Shown: positions 36,527 to 45,282, counted from the first letter of the stretch. The stretch is DNA of 64,000 nt from Thermohalobaculum sp039030715 (GCA_039030715.1 JBCCDU010000002.1:1-64000); one strand, 5' to 3'. The notes: a model not told the origin generated them from the letters alone. Numbers and translations: made by a program.

Positions 36527-37455
36527 TTCAACACCAGTTCCACACGCCGGTTTGCGGCGCGCCCTTCCTCCGTCGCGTTCGAGGAGACGGGCGCCAGGAA
36601 CGCGACGCCATCTGCCTCCATCTGCGCCTCGGCCACGCCGCGTGCGATCAGGGCCTCGCGCACGGCCTGTGCACGCTGGCGCGACAGCACCTTATTGGGC
36701 TCCAGGCCGCCTTCATTGTCCGAATGCCCGACGATCACAACCTCGATATCGTTCCGGTTCAAAAGGCGCCCCAGCAGATCCAGCGCCTCGTTGCTTTCCG
36801 GTGAGAGCACGGCGCCACCCGTCTCGAACGAGAGCCCGGCAATCGGCACATGCCCCTCCGCGATCAAGCGGTCGTAGAGCGCTTTTTCGTCCTGGGGCAA
36901 AATCACTGTCTCTGGCGCCGTCTCGACCCCAGGCGCAGGTTGCAGATCCGGTACCTCCGCCGCCTCAGCGACCAGAACGGTCTGGACATAGACAGCATCC
37001 AGCACCCGGCTCACGAGGATCGAGGCGAAGGTGCGGTCATGCCCCCGCTCCATCGACAATTGCGCGAAATCGGCAGTGTCGAGCAGCATGCCGGGGGCGG
37101 GCAGAAGCTCGGCCTCGAAACGGAAATCAAACCCACCACAGGTTCGCGTCTCGCAATCGAACAGCGGATTGAATCCCAGCCCTTCCAGCCGTTTGCGATA
37201 TCCGGCGAGAACGGCCGCCACGGTTTCCTGCCCGGTCAGGCGGAAAGCCGACCAAACCACCCGGCCCGTCAGTGGCAAAACAGCGATATCCGATGCCGAA
37301 AAATCACCGATCGGCAAGGCGTAGGTATCCAGATCGCGATCCGCATAGGCCGTCTGCACAGCACCCGGCGGCGCCCCGGCATCCAACTCTTGCGGCAAGT
37401 CCATCGCCAGGGCAGGCGAGCCGAGCAGGATGGCAACAAGCGCGGCGCCTCGCAT
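36523..37455 (-). CDS. OmpA-family peptidoglycan-associated protein
   Basis: A 310-residue exported protein with a short signal peptide (about 1-18, ending SPALA). The C-terminal OmpA domain (about 200-310) has VVIVGHSDNEGGLEPNKVLS and the Arg-rich RQRAQAVREALIARGV, the usual DAP-binding groove elements, and ends NRRVELVLK. The N-terminal 180 residues are a unique periplasmic part. It probably links the outer envelope to peptidoglycan. The open frame extends upstream past the ATG but would overlap the CMD gene. Confidence 0.87.
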   Translation of the reverse strand: MRGAALVAILLGSPALAMDLPQELDAGAPPGAVQTAYADRDLDTYALPIGDFSASDIAVLPLTGRVVWSAFRLTGQETVAAVLAGYRKRLEGLGFNPLFDCETRTCGGFDFRFEAELLPAPGMLLDTADFAQLSMERGHDRTFASILVSRVLDAVYVQTVLVAEAAEVPDLQPAPGVETAPETVILPQDEKALYDRLIAEGHVPIAGLSFETGGAVLSPESNEALDLLGRLLNRNDIEVVIVGHSDNEGGLEPNKVLSRQRAQAVREALIARGVAEAQMEADGVAFLAPVSSNATEEGRAANRRVELVLK

Positions 37456-37459
37456 CGGC

Positions 37460-38029
37460 TCAGCGGCCCTGGGCGTGATAGTCGGGGTTCGGCACCATGC
37501 CCACCGCGCTGGCCATGCGGTTCGACATGTTGAAAAAGCCCGCGATCGCGGCGATGTCCCAAATATCGGCATCGCTGAGGCCCACATCGCGCAGGGTGGT
37601 GCGGTCAGGCTCCTCGATCTCGGCACTCGCCACCGTGACCTTCATGGCAAAGTCCAGCACCTCGCGCTCACGGGCAGACAAATCGGCGACGCGATAGTTC
37701 ATCACCATCGCTTCGCCCAATTCCGGCTTGCCCGACAGCACCCGTACTGCTGCGCCATGCGCGACCTGGCAATACCAACACCGGTTCTGGGCCGAGACGA
37801 CAACCGCGATCATCTCACGCTCCAGCTTGCTGAGGCCCGAGGGACCTAGCATCAGATCGTTATACATCTGGCCAAAGGCAGCCAGTTTCTCGGGATTGAA
37901 AGCATACGCAACCAGCACGTTCGGGATCAGTCCCAGCTTGGCCTGGCATTTGCCGAACAACTCCGCCACATCCGCTGGCAGCGGGTCCGGCAGCGCGAGA
38001 TCGAGTGCGGTGGGTTTGGGCAGATCCAT
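37460..38029 (-). CDS. Carboxymuconolactone decarboxylase/AhpD-like peroxidase-related protein
   Basis: A 189-residue helical protein of the uncharacterised peroxidase-related (AhpD-like) family. The redox CxxC and His are seen in NRCWYCQVAHGAAVR (about 82-96), with KLEREMIAVVVSAQ before it. AhpD relatives act as thiol-dependent alkylhydroperoxidases. It is 9 bases downstream of the acetyltransferase gene and 4 bases upstream of the OmpA-family gene. Confidence 0.88.
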   Translation of the reverse strand: MDLPKPTALDLALPDPLPADVAELFGKCQAKLGLIPNVLVAYAFNPEKLAAFGQMYNDLMLGPSGLSKLEREMIAVVVSAQNRCWYCQVAHGAAVRVLSGKPELGEAMVMNYRVADLSAREREVLDFAMKVTVASAEIEEPDRTTLRDVGLSDADIWDIAAIAGFFNMSNRMASAVGMVPNPDYHAQGR

Positions 38030-38038
38030 CGGGGCCTC

Positions 38039-38761
38039 TTAACTGGGTTTGGCGCGGTAATGGTAGTGACCGGCGACCTCCATGCCCAGCTTTTGATAGA
38101 GCCGGTTTGCGGGCAGGTTCTCCTCGGTCACCGCCAGGGTCAGCCAGGCCGCGCCGTGATCGGCGGCGAAACTGGCAGCGCCGCGCATCAGACGTTCGCC
38201 CACGCCCTGTTTGCGGTATTCGGGCAGCACCTCGACCGCGTGGACCATGGCGATCTCGTCGTCGCAGGCGACAAAAGCGCATCCGGCCGGACGGTCGCCC
38301 GCGCGAGCCATCAGGACCTGCTTCGGCCCGCTCGCGCGCTCCATCACCGCGCGCCGGGCAGGGCCGACACCGCCCCTGTCCCAGATCTCCTCGATCCGGC
38401 GCAGGGGGGCCGCACAGCGGATGACCTTTGCCGTTTCATCCCGTCCGTCGGCAAGTTCAATCACCGGCTGGGCATAGAGCGCGACGGGATCGACCATTTC
38501 GTAGCCCCGCATCGCCAGGGCCTTATCCAACGCGTCCTCCCCTGGTGTCAGCGCGAAGAGCGGCGGTTGATCCAGCGCCGCCATTCCCGCTTCCGCCTCG
38601 GCGATCTCGCCTGTGCCACGGGCTGCGGACACACGTTTGCCGCCGCCACCGCCTGCCCGCAGCGTCCAGCCGCCGCAGGTCACCATCCGCGCTGGCGGCC
38701 AGGTCGCGTCCACCGCCCGCATCAGCCGCGCGGTCGAAGGCAATCTGTCGGTCTCGGACAC
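38039..38761 (-). CDS. GNAT family N-acetyltransferase
   Basis: A protein of about 240 residues whose C-terminal half is a GNAT domain: VHAVEVLPEYRKQGVGERLM (acetyl-CoA loop RKQGVGERL) and EENLPANRLYQKLGMEVAGH. The N-terminal half (VDATWPPARMVTCGGWTLRA) is typical of a two-part Rhodobacteraceae acetyltransferase. The start is not certain; I prefer the GTG with GGGAG upstream. It heads the four-gene minus-strand cluster and is divergent from the FMN riboswitch. Confidence 0.82.
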   Translation of the reverse strand: MSETDRLPSTARLMRAVDATWPPARMVTCGGWTLRAGGGGGKRVSAARGTGEIAEAEAGMAALDQPPLFALTPGEDALDKALAMRGYEMVDPVALYAQPVIELADGRDETAKVIRCAAPLRRIEEIWDRGGVGPARRAVMERASGPKQVLMARAGDRPAGCAFVACDDEIAMVHAVEVLPEYRKQGVGERLMRGAASFAADHGAAWLTLAVTEENLPANRLYQKLGMEVAGHYHYRAKPS

Positions 38762-38862
38762 GGGCGCGCCGCTCCCATCGCTTGTCACAGGTTGATTGGT
38801 GTTTAAGTTACCGGTGTCTGTCACGGCAAGCCCCCAAGGGGCGCTGCACGCGGCGGGCATTT

Positions 38863-39010
38863 GTTCTCAGGGCGGGGTGGAATTCCCCACCGGCGGTAAC
38901 GGGGCAACCCGAAGCCCGCGAGCGCCTTCGAACCGCTGAAGCGGATCGAAGGGACAGCAGATCCGGTGCAACTCCGGAGCCGACGGTCACAGTCCGGATG
39001 AAAGAGAACG
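38863..39010 (+). promoter_or_regulatory. FMN riboswitch (RFN element)
   Basis: The conserved RFN landmarks occur in order: TTCTCAGGGCGGGGTGGAAT, CCCCACCGGCGGTAA, AGCCCGCGAGCGC, CAGCAGATCCGGTG, ACTCCGGAGCCGACGGTCAC, AGTCCGGATGAAAGAGAA. This aptamer binds FMN and lowers expression of flavin genes. The ribH start is about 80 bases after it. A 6-bp stem at 39049-39054 with 39072-39077 lies directly before the AAAGGAG ribosome site and may belong to the expression platform. Confidence 0.96.
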
Positions 39011-39090
39011 ACGTCGGAAGGACGGGGCCGCGCCCCCGGGCTTCTGTTCGTCAGCCCTGGGGTTCTGGTGTCTGACGGAAAGGAGCGAAC

Positions 39091-39555
39091 ATGTCGCAGA
39101 CCAACCAAACCCCGCACCCGCTGGCCCTGATCAAGGCCCGCTGGCACGCGGAAATTGTCGACCAAGCCGAACTGGGCCTGACTGAAGAACTGCTGACCCA
39201 CGAGACGGCCCCTCCGGTGGAGGTGTTTGAAGTGCCTGGCGCTTTCGAGATCCCGCTGTTAGCGCAGCGCCTGGCGCTTACCGGGCGCTATGGCGGGGTG
39301 ATCGGGGCCGCCTTCGTGGTGGATGGCGGCATCTATCGCCACGATTTCGTGGCCGCGACCGTCGTCGACGGGCTAATGCAGGTACAGCTCAAAACCGACG
39401 TGCCGGTCTTCTCGGTGGTGCTAACCCCGCATAATTTTCAGGAAACGGAGGCGCATGAGGCGTTCTTCCACGCCCATTTCCGCCAGAAGGGGGCAGAGGC
39501 CGCACAGGCTGCCCTCGCGATCCTCGGCAATGAGGCGATACGCCAAGTTGCCTGA
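39091..39555 (+). CDS. ribH: 6,7-dimethyl-8-ribityllumazine synthase, RibH2-type
   Basis: A 154-residue enzyme that condenses 5-amino-6-ribitylaminouracil with dihydroxybutanone phosphate to give the riboflavin precursor. The core EVFEVPGAFEIPLLAQ (about 44-59), VVDGGIYRHDFVA (catalytic His, about 74-86) and VPVFSVVLTPHNFQE match the type II (RibH2) form known from Brucella and Mesorhizobium rather than icosahedral RibH1. It is directly under the FMN riboswitch and monocistronic. Strong AAAGGAG ribosome site. Confidence 0.93.
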   Translation: MSQTNQTPHPLALIKARWHAEIVDQAELGLTEELLTHETAPPVEVFEVPGAFEIPLLAQRLALTGRYGGVIGAAFVVDGGIYRHDFVAATVVDGLMQVQLKTDVPVFSVVLTPHNFQETEAHEAFFHAHFRQKGAEAAQAALAILGNEAIRQVA

Positions 39556-39576
39556 ACATACGGTGCGCGGGCGGGC

Positions 39577-40056
39577 TCAGCCCCGCTCGCGCATCAGCCG
39601 CGCCTTGTCGCGCTGCCAGTCGCGCTTCTTCTCGACCTCGCGCTTGTCAGCCATCTTCTTGCCCTTGGCGAGGCCGATCTCCAGTTTCGCGCGGCCCTTC
39701 TCGTTGAAATAGAGCTTGAGCGGAACCAACGTCATACCTTCGCGCCCGACACCTTGCCAGAGCCGCGAAATCTCGCGATGTTTGGCGAGCAGCTTGCGCC
39801 GGCGACGCTCCTCATGGCCGAAGGCCGCGTTCTTCACCTGACTGAACGGCGGGATATAGGCATTGACCAGCCAAAGCTCGCCATTCTCGACCGTGGCATA
39901 GCTCTCGGCGATATTAGCCTTGCCCTCGCGCAGCGATTTGACCTCCGAACCATGCAGCACGATGCCTGCCTCGAAGCTGTCTTCGATGAAATAATTATGC
40001 CGCGCCTTGCGATTCTCGGCGGCAACCCTGATCTGCGGTTTGGGTGTCTTGGCCAT
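39577..40056 (-). CDS. smpB: SsrA-binding protein SmpB
   Basis: A 159-residue protein that delivers tmRNA to stalled ribosomes. The features are AENRKARHNYFIEDSFEAGI, the GSEVKSLREGKANIAESYA core and the basic C-terminal tail EKKRDWQRDKARLMRERG that enters the mRNA channel. The frame is open upstream, but the ATG giving MAKTPKPQI is the family start. The gene follows dapA on the same strand, with a 173-base gap holding the structured repeat. Confidence 0.95.
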   Translation of the reverse strand: MAKTPKPQIRVAAENRKARHNYFIEDSFEAGIVLHGSEVKSLREGKANIAESYATVENGELWLVNAYIPPFSQVKNAAFGHEERRRRKLLAKHREISRLWQGVGREGMTLVPLKLYFNEKGRAKLEIGLAKGKKMADKREVEKKRDWQRDKARLMRERG

Positions 40057-40098
40057 ACGCGCGATGTAAGCGCCTGCAACGGTCAAGGCAAGCGCTGA

Positions 40099-40204
40099 CG
40101 CTGGAACGGTGAGCAAAGCCGCCATCTGCGTGCAGGCACGCAGCAGCAGGTTCCCTGCTGGCCCGTGGAACACGGGCATGGCGGCTTTGCTCGCCGCTCC
40201 AGCG
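40099..40204. repeat. Four-way-junction (cloverleaf) intergenic element, copy A
   Basis: An outer 27-base stem (40099-40125 with 40178-40204; 25 Watson-Crick pairs, one G-T pair, one mismatch) encloses three hairpins that follow each other without any unpaired base: 40126-40143, 40144-40160 (7 bp, triloop) and 40161-40177 (7 bp, triloop). The same architecture and related sequence occur at 54882-54973. It lies between dapA and smpB on the minus strand. I do not recognise the family; it could be a transposable palindrome, a cruciform-forming DNA site or a structured RNA. Confidence 0.85.
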
Positions 40205-40229
40205 TGGCACTGTGTGGATTGGTTGCAGC

Positions 40230-41102
40230 CTAGATCAGGCCTGCATGCTCCATGCCCGCGCGAACTTTTGCCCGGGTTTCAGGCTCACAGGCGGTCAGGG
40301 GCGAGCGGACTTCCGCGCTGCATTTACCCAGAATGTCCAGCCCGGTTTTCGCCCCGACCACACCGGGCTCCGTGAAAACCGCATGGTGCAGAGGCATCAG
40401 ACGGTCCTGCAGTTCCAGCGCCTTCGCGAAATCGCCTGCCAAACACGCCTCCTGCACCTGCGCGCACAGTGCGGGCGCAACGTTCGCGGTGACCGAGATG
40501 CAACCAACGCCGCCCTGCGCATTGAAACCATGAGCGGTCGGATCCTCGCCCGAGAGCTGGATGAAATCATTCCCGCAGGTGATCCTCTGTGCCGAGACGC
40601 GAGAGAGATCGGCGGTAGCATCCTTCACGCCCACAATACGTGGCAGCTTGGCCAGCTCACCCATCGTCGCGGGTGTCATGTCGATCACGCTGCGCGGCGG
40701 GATGTTATAGATGACGATCGGGATATCGGCCGCGTCGTGCAGCGCGGTGTAATGCGCGATCAAGCCGCGCTGGGTCGGCCTGTTGTAGTAAGGCGTGACC
40801 ACCAGCGCACCATCGGCGCCCACTTTTTCGGCGAACTCCATGAAGCGCACGGCTTCGGCAGTGTTGTTCGAACCCGCACCCGCAATGATCGGGATCCGCC
40901 CGGCGGCCTGTTTGACCACCACCTCGATCACCGCCTCGTGCTCGTCGTGGCTCAAGGTCGGACTTTCGCCAGTGGTGCCGACGGGGGCGAGCCCGTGGCT
41001 GCCTTCGCCGATATGCCACTCGACCAGGGATTTGAGCGCCTCGACATCCACCTCGCCATTGTCGAAGGGGGTCACGAGCGCGGGTATCGAGCCTTTGAAC
41101 AT
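40230..41102 (-). CDS. dapA: 4-hydroxy-tetrahydrodipicolinate synthase
   Basis: A 290-residue (beta/alpha)8 lyase that condenses pyruvate with aspartate semialdehyde in lysine and diaminopimelate synthesis. The motifs are PVGTTGESPTLSHDEH (about 40-55), YNIPPRS with the active-site Tyr (about 132) and the Schiff-base Lys in IVGVKDATADLSR (about 161). Length matches the family. The start is the ATG after CAGGACC. It is upstream of smpB on the same strand. Confidence 0.94.
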   Translation of the reverse strand: MFKGSIPALVTPFDNGEVDVEALKSLVEWHIGEGSHGLAPVGTTGESPTLSHDEHEAVIEVVVKQAAGRIPIIAGAGSNNTAEAVRFMEFAEKVGADGALVVTPYYNRPTQRGLIAHYTALHDAADIPIVIYNIPPRSVIDMTPATMGELAKLPRIVGVKDATADLSRVSAQRITCGNDFIQLSGEDPTAHGFNAQGGVGCISVTANVAPALCAQVQEACLAGDFAKALELQDRLMPLHHAVFTEPGVVGAKTGLDILGKCSAEVRSPLTACEPETRAKVRAGMEHAGLI

Positions 41103-41267
41103 TGGTCCTGTCCGGTTTGAAAGGTTAAAGCGGCGCGACCCTAGGGGCAAAGGCATCCAAGGGCAAGCGACTCACGAATTGGTGTCGTGCGGGGCTGTCA
41201 AACAGGGATGCGTCCGCCCATGGCTGTGCTAGACTTGCCCAATCGGGTAGATGCGTGGGAGATCGCG

Positions 41268-42890
41268 ATGCGGCAGCTTATCCTCGGCTTTGTCATGCTT
41301 TGCGCCTGGGCCGCTTCGGCGCCCTTTGCGGCAGCGATTGATCTGGAGCAGGCACGACAGCAGGGATGGCAGGTGGCGTCCGCGCTGGAGCTGGGCGGCA
41401 GCGGCGACTGGTTCGCCGCCGAGGCCAGCGTCGCAGACGCCGATCCGGTGGTGCGGGACATCGTGCTTTGGCGCAAATTGCGGGCGGGCGAAGGCTCGCT
41501 CGGCGAATACAATGCCTATATCGCCCGGCGCAGTCTTTGGCCCGGGCAGAAGCAACTGGCCGAGGTGATGGGTCAGCCCTTCTTCACCCCGCGCACGCCG
41601 GGCCTCAGCGGGCTGGCGGCGGACAATTACGGCGACTTTCGCGGGCTCTACAATGCCAGGAAGTACGACGAGGCGGCGGTCTTTCTGGACGCGATCACCG
41701 GGCGGATCGACAATCTGGGCGTGCCGTCTCGCTGGGCCGACCGGCGCAGGCGGCTGGCACGACGCGCAGCGCGCGAGGGGCTGGGCAACCTCGCCTATCG
41801 CCTGGCCAGCCAGCATTACCTCTCCGCCTCGGATGGGTACGCCTACTCGGATTTGGAGTGGCTTTCGGGCTGGGTCGCGCTGACTCAACTGCGTGAGCCG
41901 GGGCGGGCCGCCGGGCATTTCGAACGATTTTCCGCCTCGGTCGAGACGCCGATCAGCCTGGGCCGGGCGGGGTATTGGACCGGCCGGGCCTATGAGGCTT
42001 TGGGCGACACGGCCCAGGCACAGAAATGGTACCGGCTGGGCGCCAGCTATCAGACCTCCTTCTATGGACAACTCGCCGCGGTCAAGCTGGGCCAGCCGGG
42101 GGATGCGCGCCTTGCATCCGGCGCCCTGCCGGATTGGCGCAGCAATCCGGCGCTGAAAACCGACGATGTGCGCATGGCGGTGATCATGCATTATGCTGGG
42201 CAGGAGGTTCTGGCCTTTGCCACCTTCGACGCCATCGCGAAATCACTGTCGGACGAGACGGCCCTGGGTGCCCTGGGAGCCCTGGCGCTCGAGCTGGATC
42301 GGCCCCATTACGCCGTACGCATCGCCAAGGCCGCGGCGCGCAAGGGTATCGTGGTCCACCCGGTCTATTACCCCCTGCACGATCTGGCGGAGTATGCGAC
42401 CAAGGTCGAGCCCGCCTTCGCCATGTCCATCGCGCGTCAGGAGACCGAGTTGAACCCTCGCGCGATCAGTCCCGCAGGTGCGCGCGGCCTGATGCAACTC
42501 ATGCCCGCCACAGCCAAGCGCGTAGCGGGTTGGATCGATGAGGAATACTCGCGCGGCCGATTGATCGAGGATTGGCGGTACAACGCGCGGCTTGGCCAGA
42601 CTTATCTGTCGCGGCGCACGGGGCAGTTCGGCGGATCCTATGTGATGGCCGCAGCAGCCTATAACGCGGGCGCACACAGGGTTGACCAATGGCTGGGCGA
42701 TTATGGCGATCCGCGCCTGCCCGGCGCGACCACCGAGGACATGATCGACTGGATGGAGAACATCCCCTTCCGCGAGACCCGCAACTATGTGCAGCGGGTA
42801 ATGGAAGGGCTTTATGTCTACCGCGCGCGTCTGACAGGGCAGGCCGGACCGATGACCATCGTCCAGGATCTGGCGCGCGGGGTACGCTGA
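41268..42890 (+). CDS. Soluble lytic murein transglycosylase (Slt70-like)
   Basis: A 540-residue periplasmic enzyme with a signal peptide (about 1-22). The helical superhelix region covers about 30-395, and the C-terminal SLT domain (about 400-535) carries the catalytic Glu in RQETELNPRAISPAGARGLM and AYNAGAHRVDQWLGDYG. It cleaves peptidoglycan glycan strands. Somewhat shorter than enteric Slt70 as in other alphaproteobacteria. The ATG follows GGGAGATCGCG. It is divergent from dapA. Confidence 0.92.
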   Translation: MRQLILGFVMLCAWAASAPFAAAIDLEQARQQGWQVASALELGGSGDWFAAEASVADADPVVRDIVLWRKLRAGEGSLGEYNAYIARRSLWPGQKQLAEVMGQPFFTPRTPGLSGLAADNYGDFRGLYNARKYDEAAVFLDAITGRIDNLGVPSRWADRRRRLARRAAREGLGNLAYRLASQHYLSASDGYAYSDLEWLSGWVALTQLREPGRAAGHFERFSASVETPISLGRAGYWTGRAYEALGDTAQAQKWYRLGASYQTSFYGQLAAVKLGQPGDARLASGALPDWRSNPALKTDDVRMAVIMHYAGQEVLAFATFDAIAKSLSDETALGALGALALELDRPHYAVRIAKAAARKGIVVHPVYYPLHDLAEYATKVEPAFAMSIARQETELNPRAISPAGARGLMQLMPATAKRVAGWIDEEYSRGRLIEDWRYNARLGQTYLSRRTGQFGGSYVMAAAAYNAGAHRVDQWLGDYGDPRLPGATTEDMIDWMENIPFRETRNYVQRVMEGLYVYRARLTGQAGPMTIVQDLARGVR

Positions 42891-42973
42891 GCGTCTGCCC
42901 CTCGCCGATCTCGAATGACAGCGACCAAATGGCGAATTAAACAAGCCACAGGCAGTCGGCGCGGGAGGCACGC

Positions 42974-44134
42974 ATAAAGACCCAGATCGGCATTATCGGC
43001 GGCGGTCCCGCCGGGTTGTTGCTGTCGCAACTGCTCGATCTGGCAGGGGTTTCGTCGGTTGTGCTGGAACGTCGGAGCCAGGCCTATGTTGAGGGGCGGA
43101 TCCGCGCGGGCGTGCTGGAACAGGGCACGGTCGCGCTGCTGCATCGCGCAGGTGTCGGCGAACGTCTGGAGCGCGAGGGTCAGGTCCATGACGGCTTCCT
43201 GATCGCCGCCGATGGCCGCTATCACCGCATCGACCTCAGCGGGCTGACCGGCAGCCATGTCACCGTCTATGGTCAGACCGAGGTGACCCGCGACCTCTAC
43301 GCCGCGCGCGAGGCGGCTGGCGGGGTGGTCATCGACCAGGTCGCGGATATACGTCCCGACGCACACGGTCCTCACATCGACTTCAGCAGAGAGGGCGCGC
43401 CTGACCGGATCGAGTGCGACTTCATTATTGGCTGCGATGGCTTCCACGGCCCCAGTCGCCCCAGCATCCCGATCAGCGCACGACAAGAGATCGAACGGAT
43501 CTACCCCTTCGGCTGGCTGGGCGTCTTGTCCGAAACGCCCCCGGTCGAACGTGAGTTGATCTATGCTGCCAGTCCGCAGGGCTTCGCGCTCTGCTCCATG
43601 CGCTCGGATCGCCTCAGCCGGTATTATGTTCAGGTCCCAGCGGGCGAGGATCTGGCGGATTGGCCGGATGAGCGGTTTTGGGAGGAGCTGAAAGACCGCC
43701 TGCCGCGAGAACATGCCAGCCGTCTGGTCACTGGCCCCAGTATCGAGAAATCCATCGCGCCGCTGCGCAGCTTTGTCTGCGGCCCGATGCGTCACGGTCG
43801 GCTGTTCCTGGCGGGGGACGCCGCCCATATCGTGCCGCCCACGGGTGCGAAGGGTTTGAACCTGGCGGCCTCCGACATCCATTATCTGTCGGAGGCGTTG
43901 ATCAGCTACTACCGTCAGGGCGATCAATCCGGGCTCGACAGCTATTCCGACCGAGCGTTGGCGCGGGTTTGGAAGACGGTGCGTTTCTCGTGGTGGATGA
44001 CCAAGTTGCTGCATCACTTCCCGGATGCCGATGCGTTCTCGAACGCCATGCGCCGGTCGGAGTTCGATTATCTCGTTTCTTCCGAGGCCGCCCAGCGTGT
44101 GCTTGCCGAGAATTATGTTGGCCTGCCCTACTAG
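42974..44134 (+). CDS. pobA: 4-hydroxybenzoate 3-monooxygenase with apparent ATA start
   Basis: A 386-codon FAD monooxygenase that converts 4-hydroxybenzoate to protocatechuate with NADPH and O2. The N-terminal FAD motif IGIIGGGPAGLLLSQ, the RAGVLEQGTVALL segment, a CDGFHGPSR motif and LFLAGDAAHIVPPTGAKGLN match PobA over its full length. Homology runs back to the codon ATA at 42974 (then AAG ACC CAG), where relatives have Met; GGGAGG lies 8-13 bases upstream. No ATG, GTG or TTG exists between the upstream stop (42938) and a TTG inside the FAD loop. Confidence 0.85.
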   Translation: MKTQIGIIGGGPAGLLLSQLLDLAGVSSVVLERRSQAYVEGRIRAGVLEQGTVALLHRAGVGERLEREGQVHDGFLIAADGRYHRIDLSGLTGSHVTVYGQTEVTRDLYAAREAAGGVVIDQVADIRPDAHGPHIDFSREGAPDRIECDFIIGCDGFHGPSRPSIPISARQEIERIYPFGWLGVLSETPPVERELIYAASPQGFALCSMRSDRLSRYYVQVPAGEDLADWPDERFWEELKDRLPREHASRLVTGPSIEKSIAPLRSFVCGPMRHGRLFLAGDAAHIVPPTGAKGLNLAASDIHYLSEALISYYRQGDQSGLDSYSDRALARVWKTVRFSWWMTKLLHHFPDADAFSNAMRRSEFDYLVSSEAAQRVLAENYVGLPY

Positions 44135-44180
44135 GCTGCCCTACTAAGATATCTCCCCGGGATCAGATGGAGACCCCCCC

Positions 44181-45197
44181 ATGAAACGCTTTCTCCCGAT
44201 TTTCGCCGCGCTTTTGATTGGCGGACAGGCCACGGCTGAAGAGGTCACGCTGACCGTTCACACGTTCCTTGGCCCGAAATCGACGGCGGTATCCAAGTTG
44301 ATCGAACCCTGGGCCGAGCGCATCGAGGCCAAGTCGGATGGCCGGATCCAGGTCGAGATCTTCCCCTCGATGTCCATGGGCGGCAAACCGCCGGAACTTT
44401 ACAAGCAGGTTCGCGACGGCGTGGCCGATGTGGTCTGGACTGTCACCGGCTATACCCCAGGTGTCTTTCCCCGGTCGGAAGTGTTCGAACTGCCGACCGT
44501 GCATCGCGGCTCGGCGCGCGCGACCACGCTGGCGATCCAGGACACGTTCCCGATGATCGAGGATGACTTCGAGGAACTGCACCCCCTGCTGATCCATGTC
44601 CATGCGGGCAACGCGATCCATCTGGCCGACAACGAAGTGGCGGGACCGAACGGGTTGAAGGGGTTGAAACTGCGTACGCCCTCGCGCACCGGTGCCTGGA
44701 TGATCGAAGCCTGGGGGGCCGAGCCGGTGGGCATGCCGCTGCCCGCCCTGCCGCAGGCGCTTTCGAAGAACGGTGTCGATGGGGCGCTGGTGCCCTTCGA
44801 GATCTTCCCGCCCTTCAAATTGCAGGAACTGACCAAGTTTTCCGCCCAGGGCGCGGATGGGACGCGCTTTGGCACCCTGGTCTTCCTGTTCGCCATGAAC
44901 AAGGATCGGTACGACGCCCTGCCCGACGATCTGAAAGCGGTGGTCGATGACGTCTCGAACCGTGATTTCGCCGCTGAAATGGGCGCGATCTGGGACGTGG
45001 TCGAAGAACCTGGCATGACCATGCAAACCGGCGCCGGGAACCAGATCGCCGGATTCGACGGCCCGACCATGGCGGCCTTTGCGGAACGCGGCGAAACAGT
45101 GGTCCAACGTTGGATCGCCGAGGCGGACTCCGCCGGTCTGGACGGTCTCGCCCTGGTCAAGACCGCCCGCGAAGCGATTGCCAAGCACAGCAACTGA
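44181..45197 (+). CDS. TRAP transporter substrate-binding protein (DctP family)
   Basis: A 338-residue periplasmic solute receptor with a signal peptide (about 1-19, ending GQATA). The family traits are seen in YKQVRDGVADVVWTVTGYTP and GLKLRTPSRTGAWMIEAWGA with the ligand-carboxylate-binding Arg. It is 46 bases after pobA and followed by the two permease genes, so pobA-dctPQM may be one operon. An aromatic acid ligand is inferred from this context only. Confidence 0.88.
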   Translation: MKRFLPIFAALLIGGQATAEEVTLTVHTFLGPKSTAVSKLIEPWAERIEAKSDGRIQVEIFPSMSMGGKPPELYKQVRDGVADVVWTVTGYTPGVFPRSEVFELPTVHRGSARATTLAIQDTFPMIEDDFEELHPLLIHVHAGNAIHLADNEVAGPNGLKGLKLRTPSRTGAWMIEAWGAEPVGMPLPALPQALSKNGVDGALVPFEIFPPFKLQELTKFSAQGADGTRFGTLVFLFAMNKDRYDALPDDLKAVVDDVSNRDFAAEMGAIWDVVEEPGMTMQTGAGNQIAGFDGPTMAAFAERGETVVQRWIAEADSAGLDGLALVKTAREAIAKHSN

Positions 45198-45217
45198 CCC
45201 GCGCCATATCGACCTCC

Positions 45218-45256
45218 ATTCCATCTGACGGGCGCGCGGCCTCGTGCGCCCGTTGT
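45218..45256 (+). terminator. Hairpin between TRAP receptor and permease genes
   Basis: An 8-bp stem (ACGGGCGC with GCGCCCGT) with a 10-base loop, followed by TGTCTTT, lies between the receptor stop and the small permease start. This may be a partial terminator that lets receptor be made in excess of permease. Confidence 0.45.
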
Positions 45257-45282
45257 CTTTGAACCCGAAAGGCCAGCCCGAT

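Noticed and set aside
40860..40885. A GTTCGAACCC string like a tRNA T-arm
   Set aside because: It is inside the dapA coding frame and no acceptor stem, D-arm or anticodon arm surrounds it. No tRNA was found in the window.
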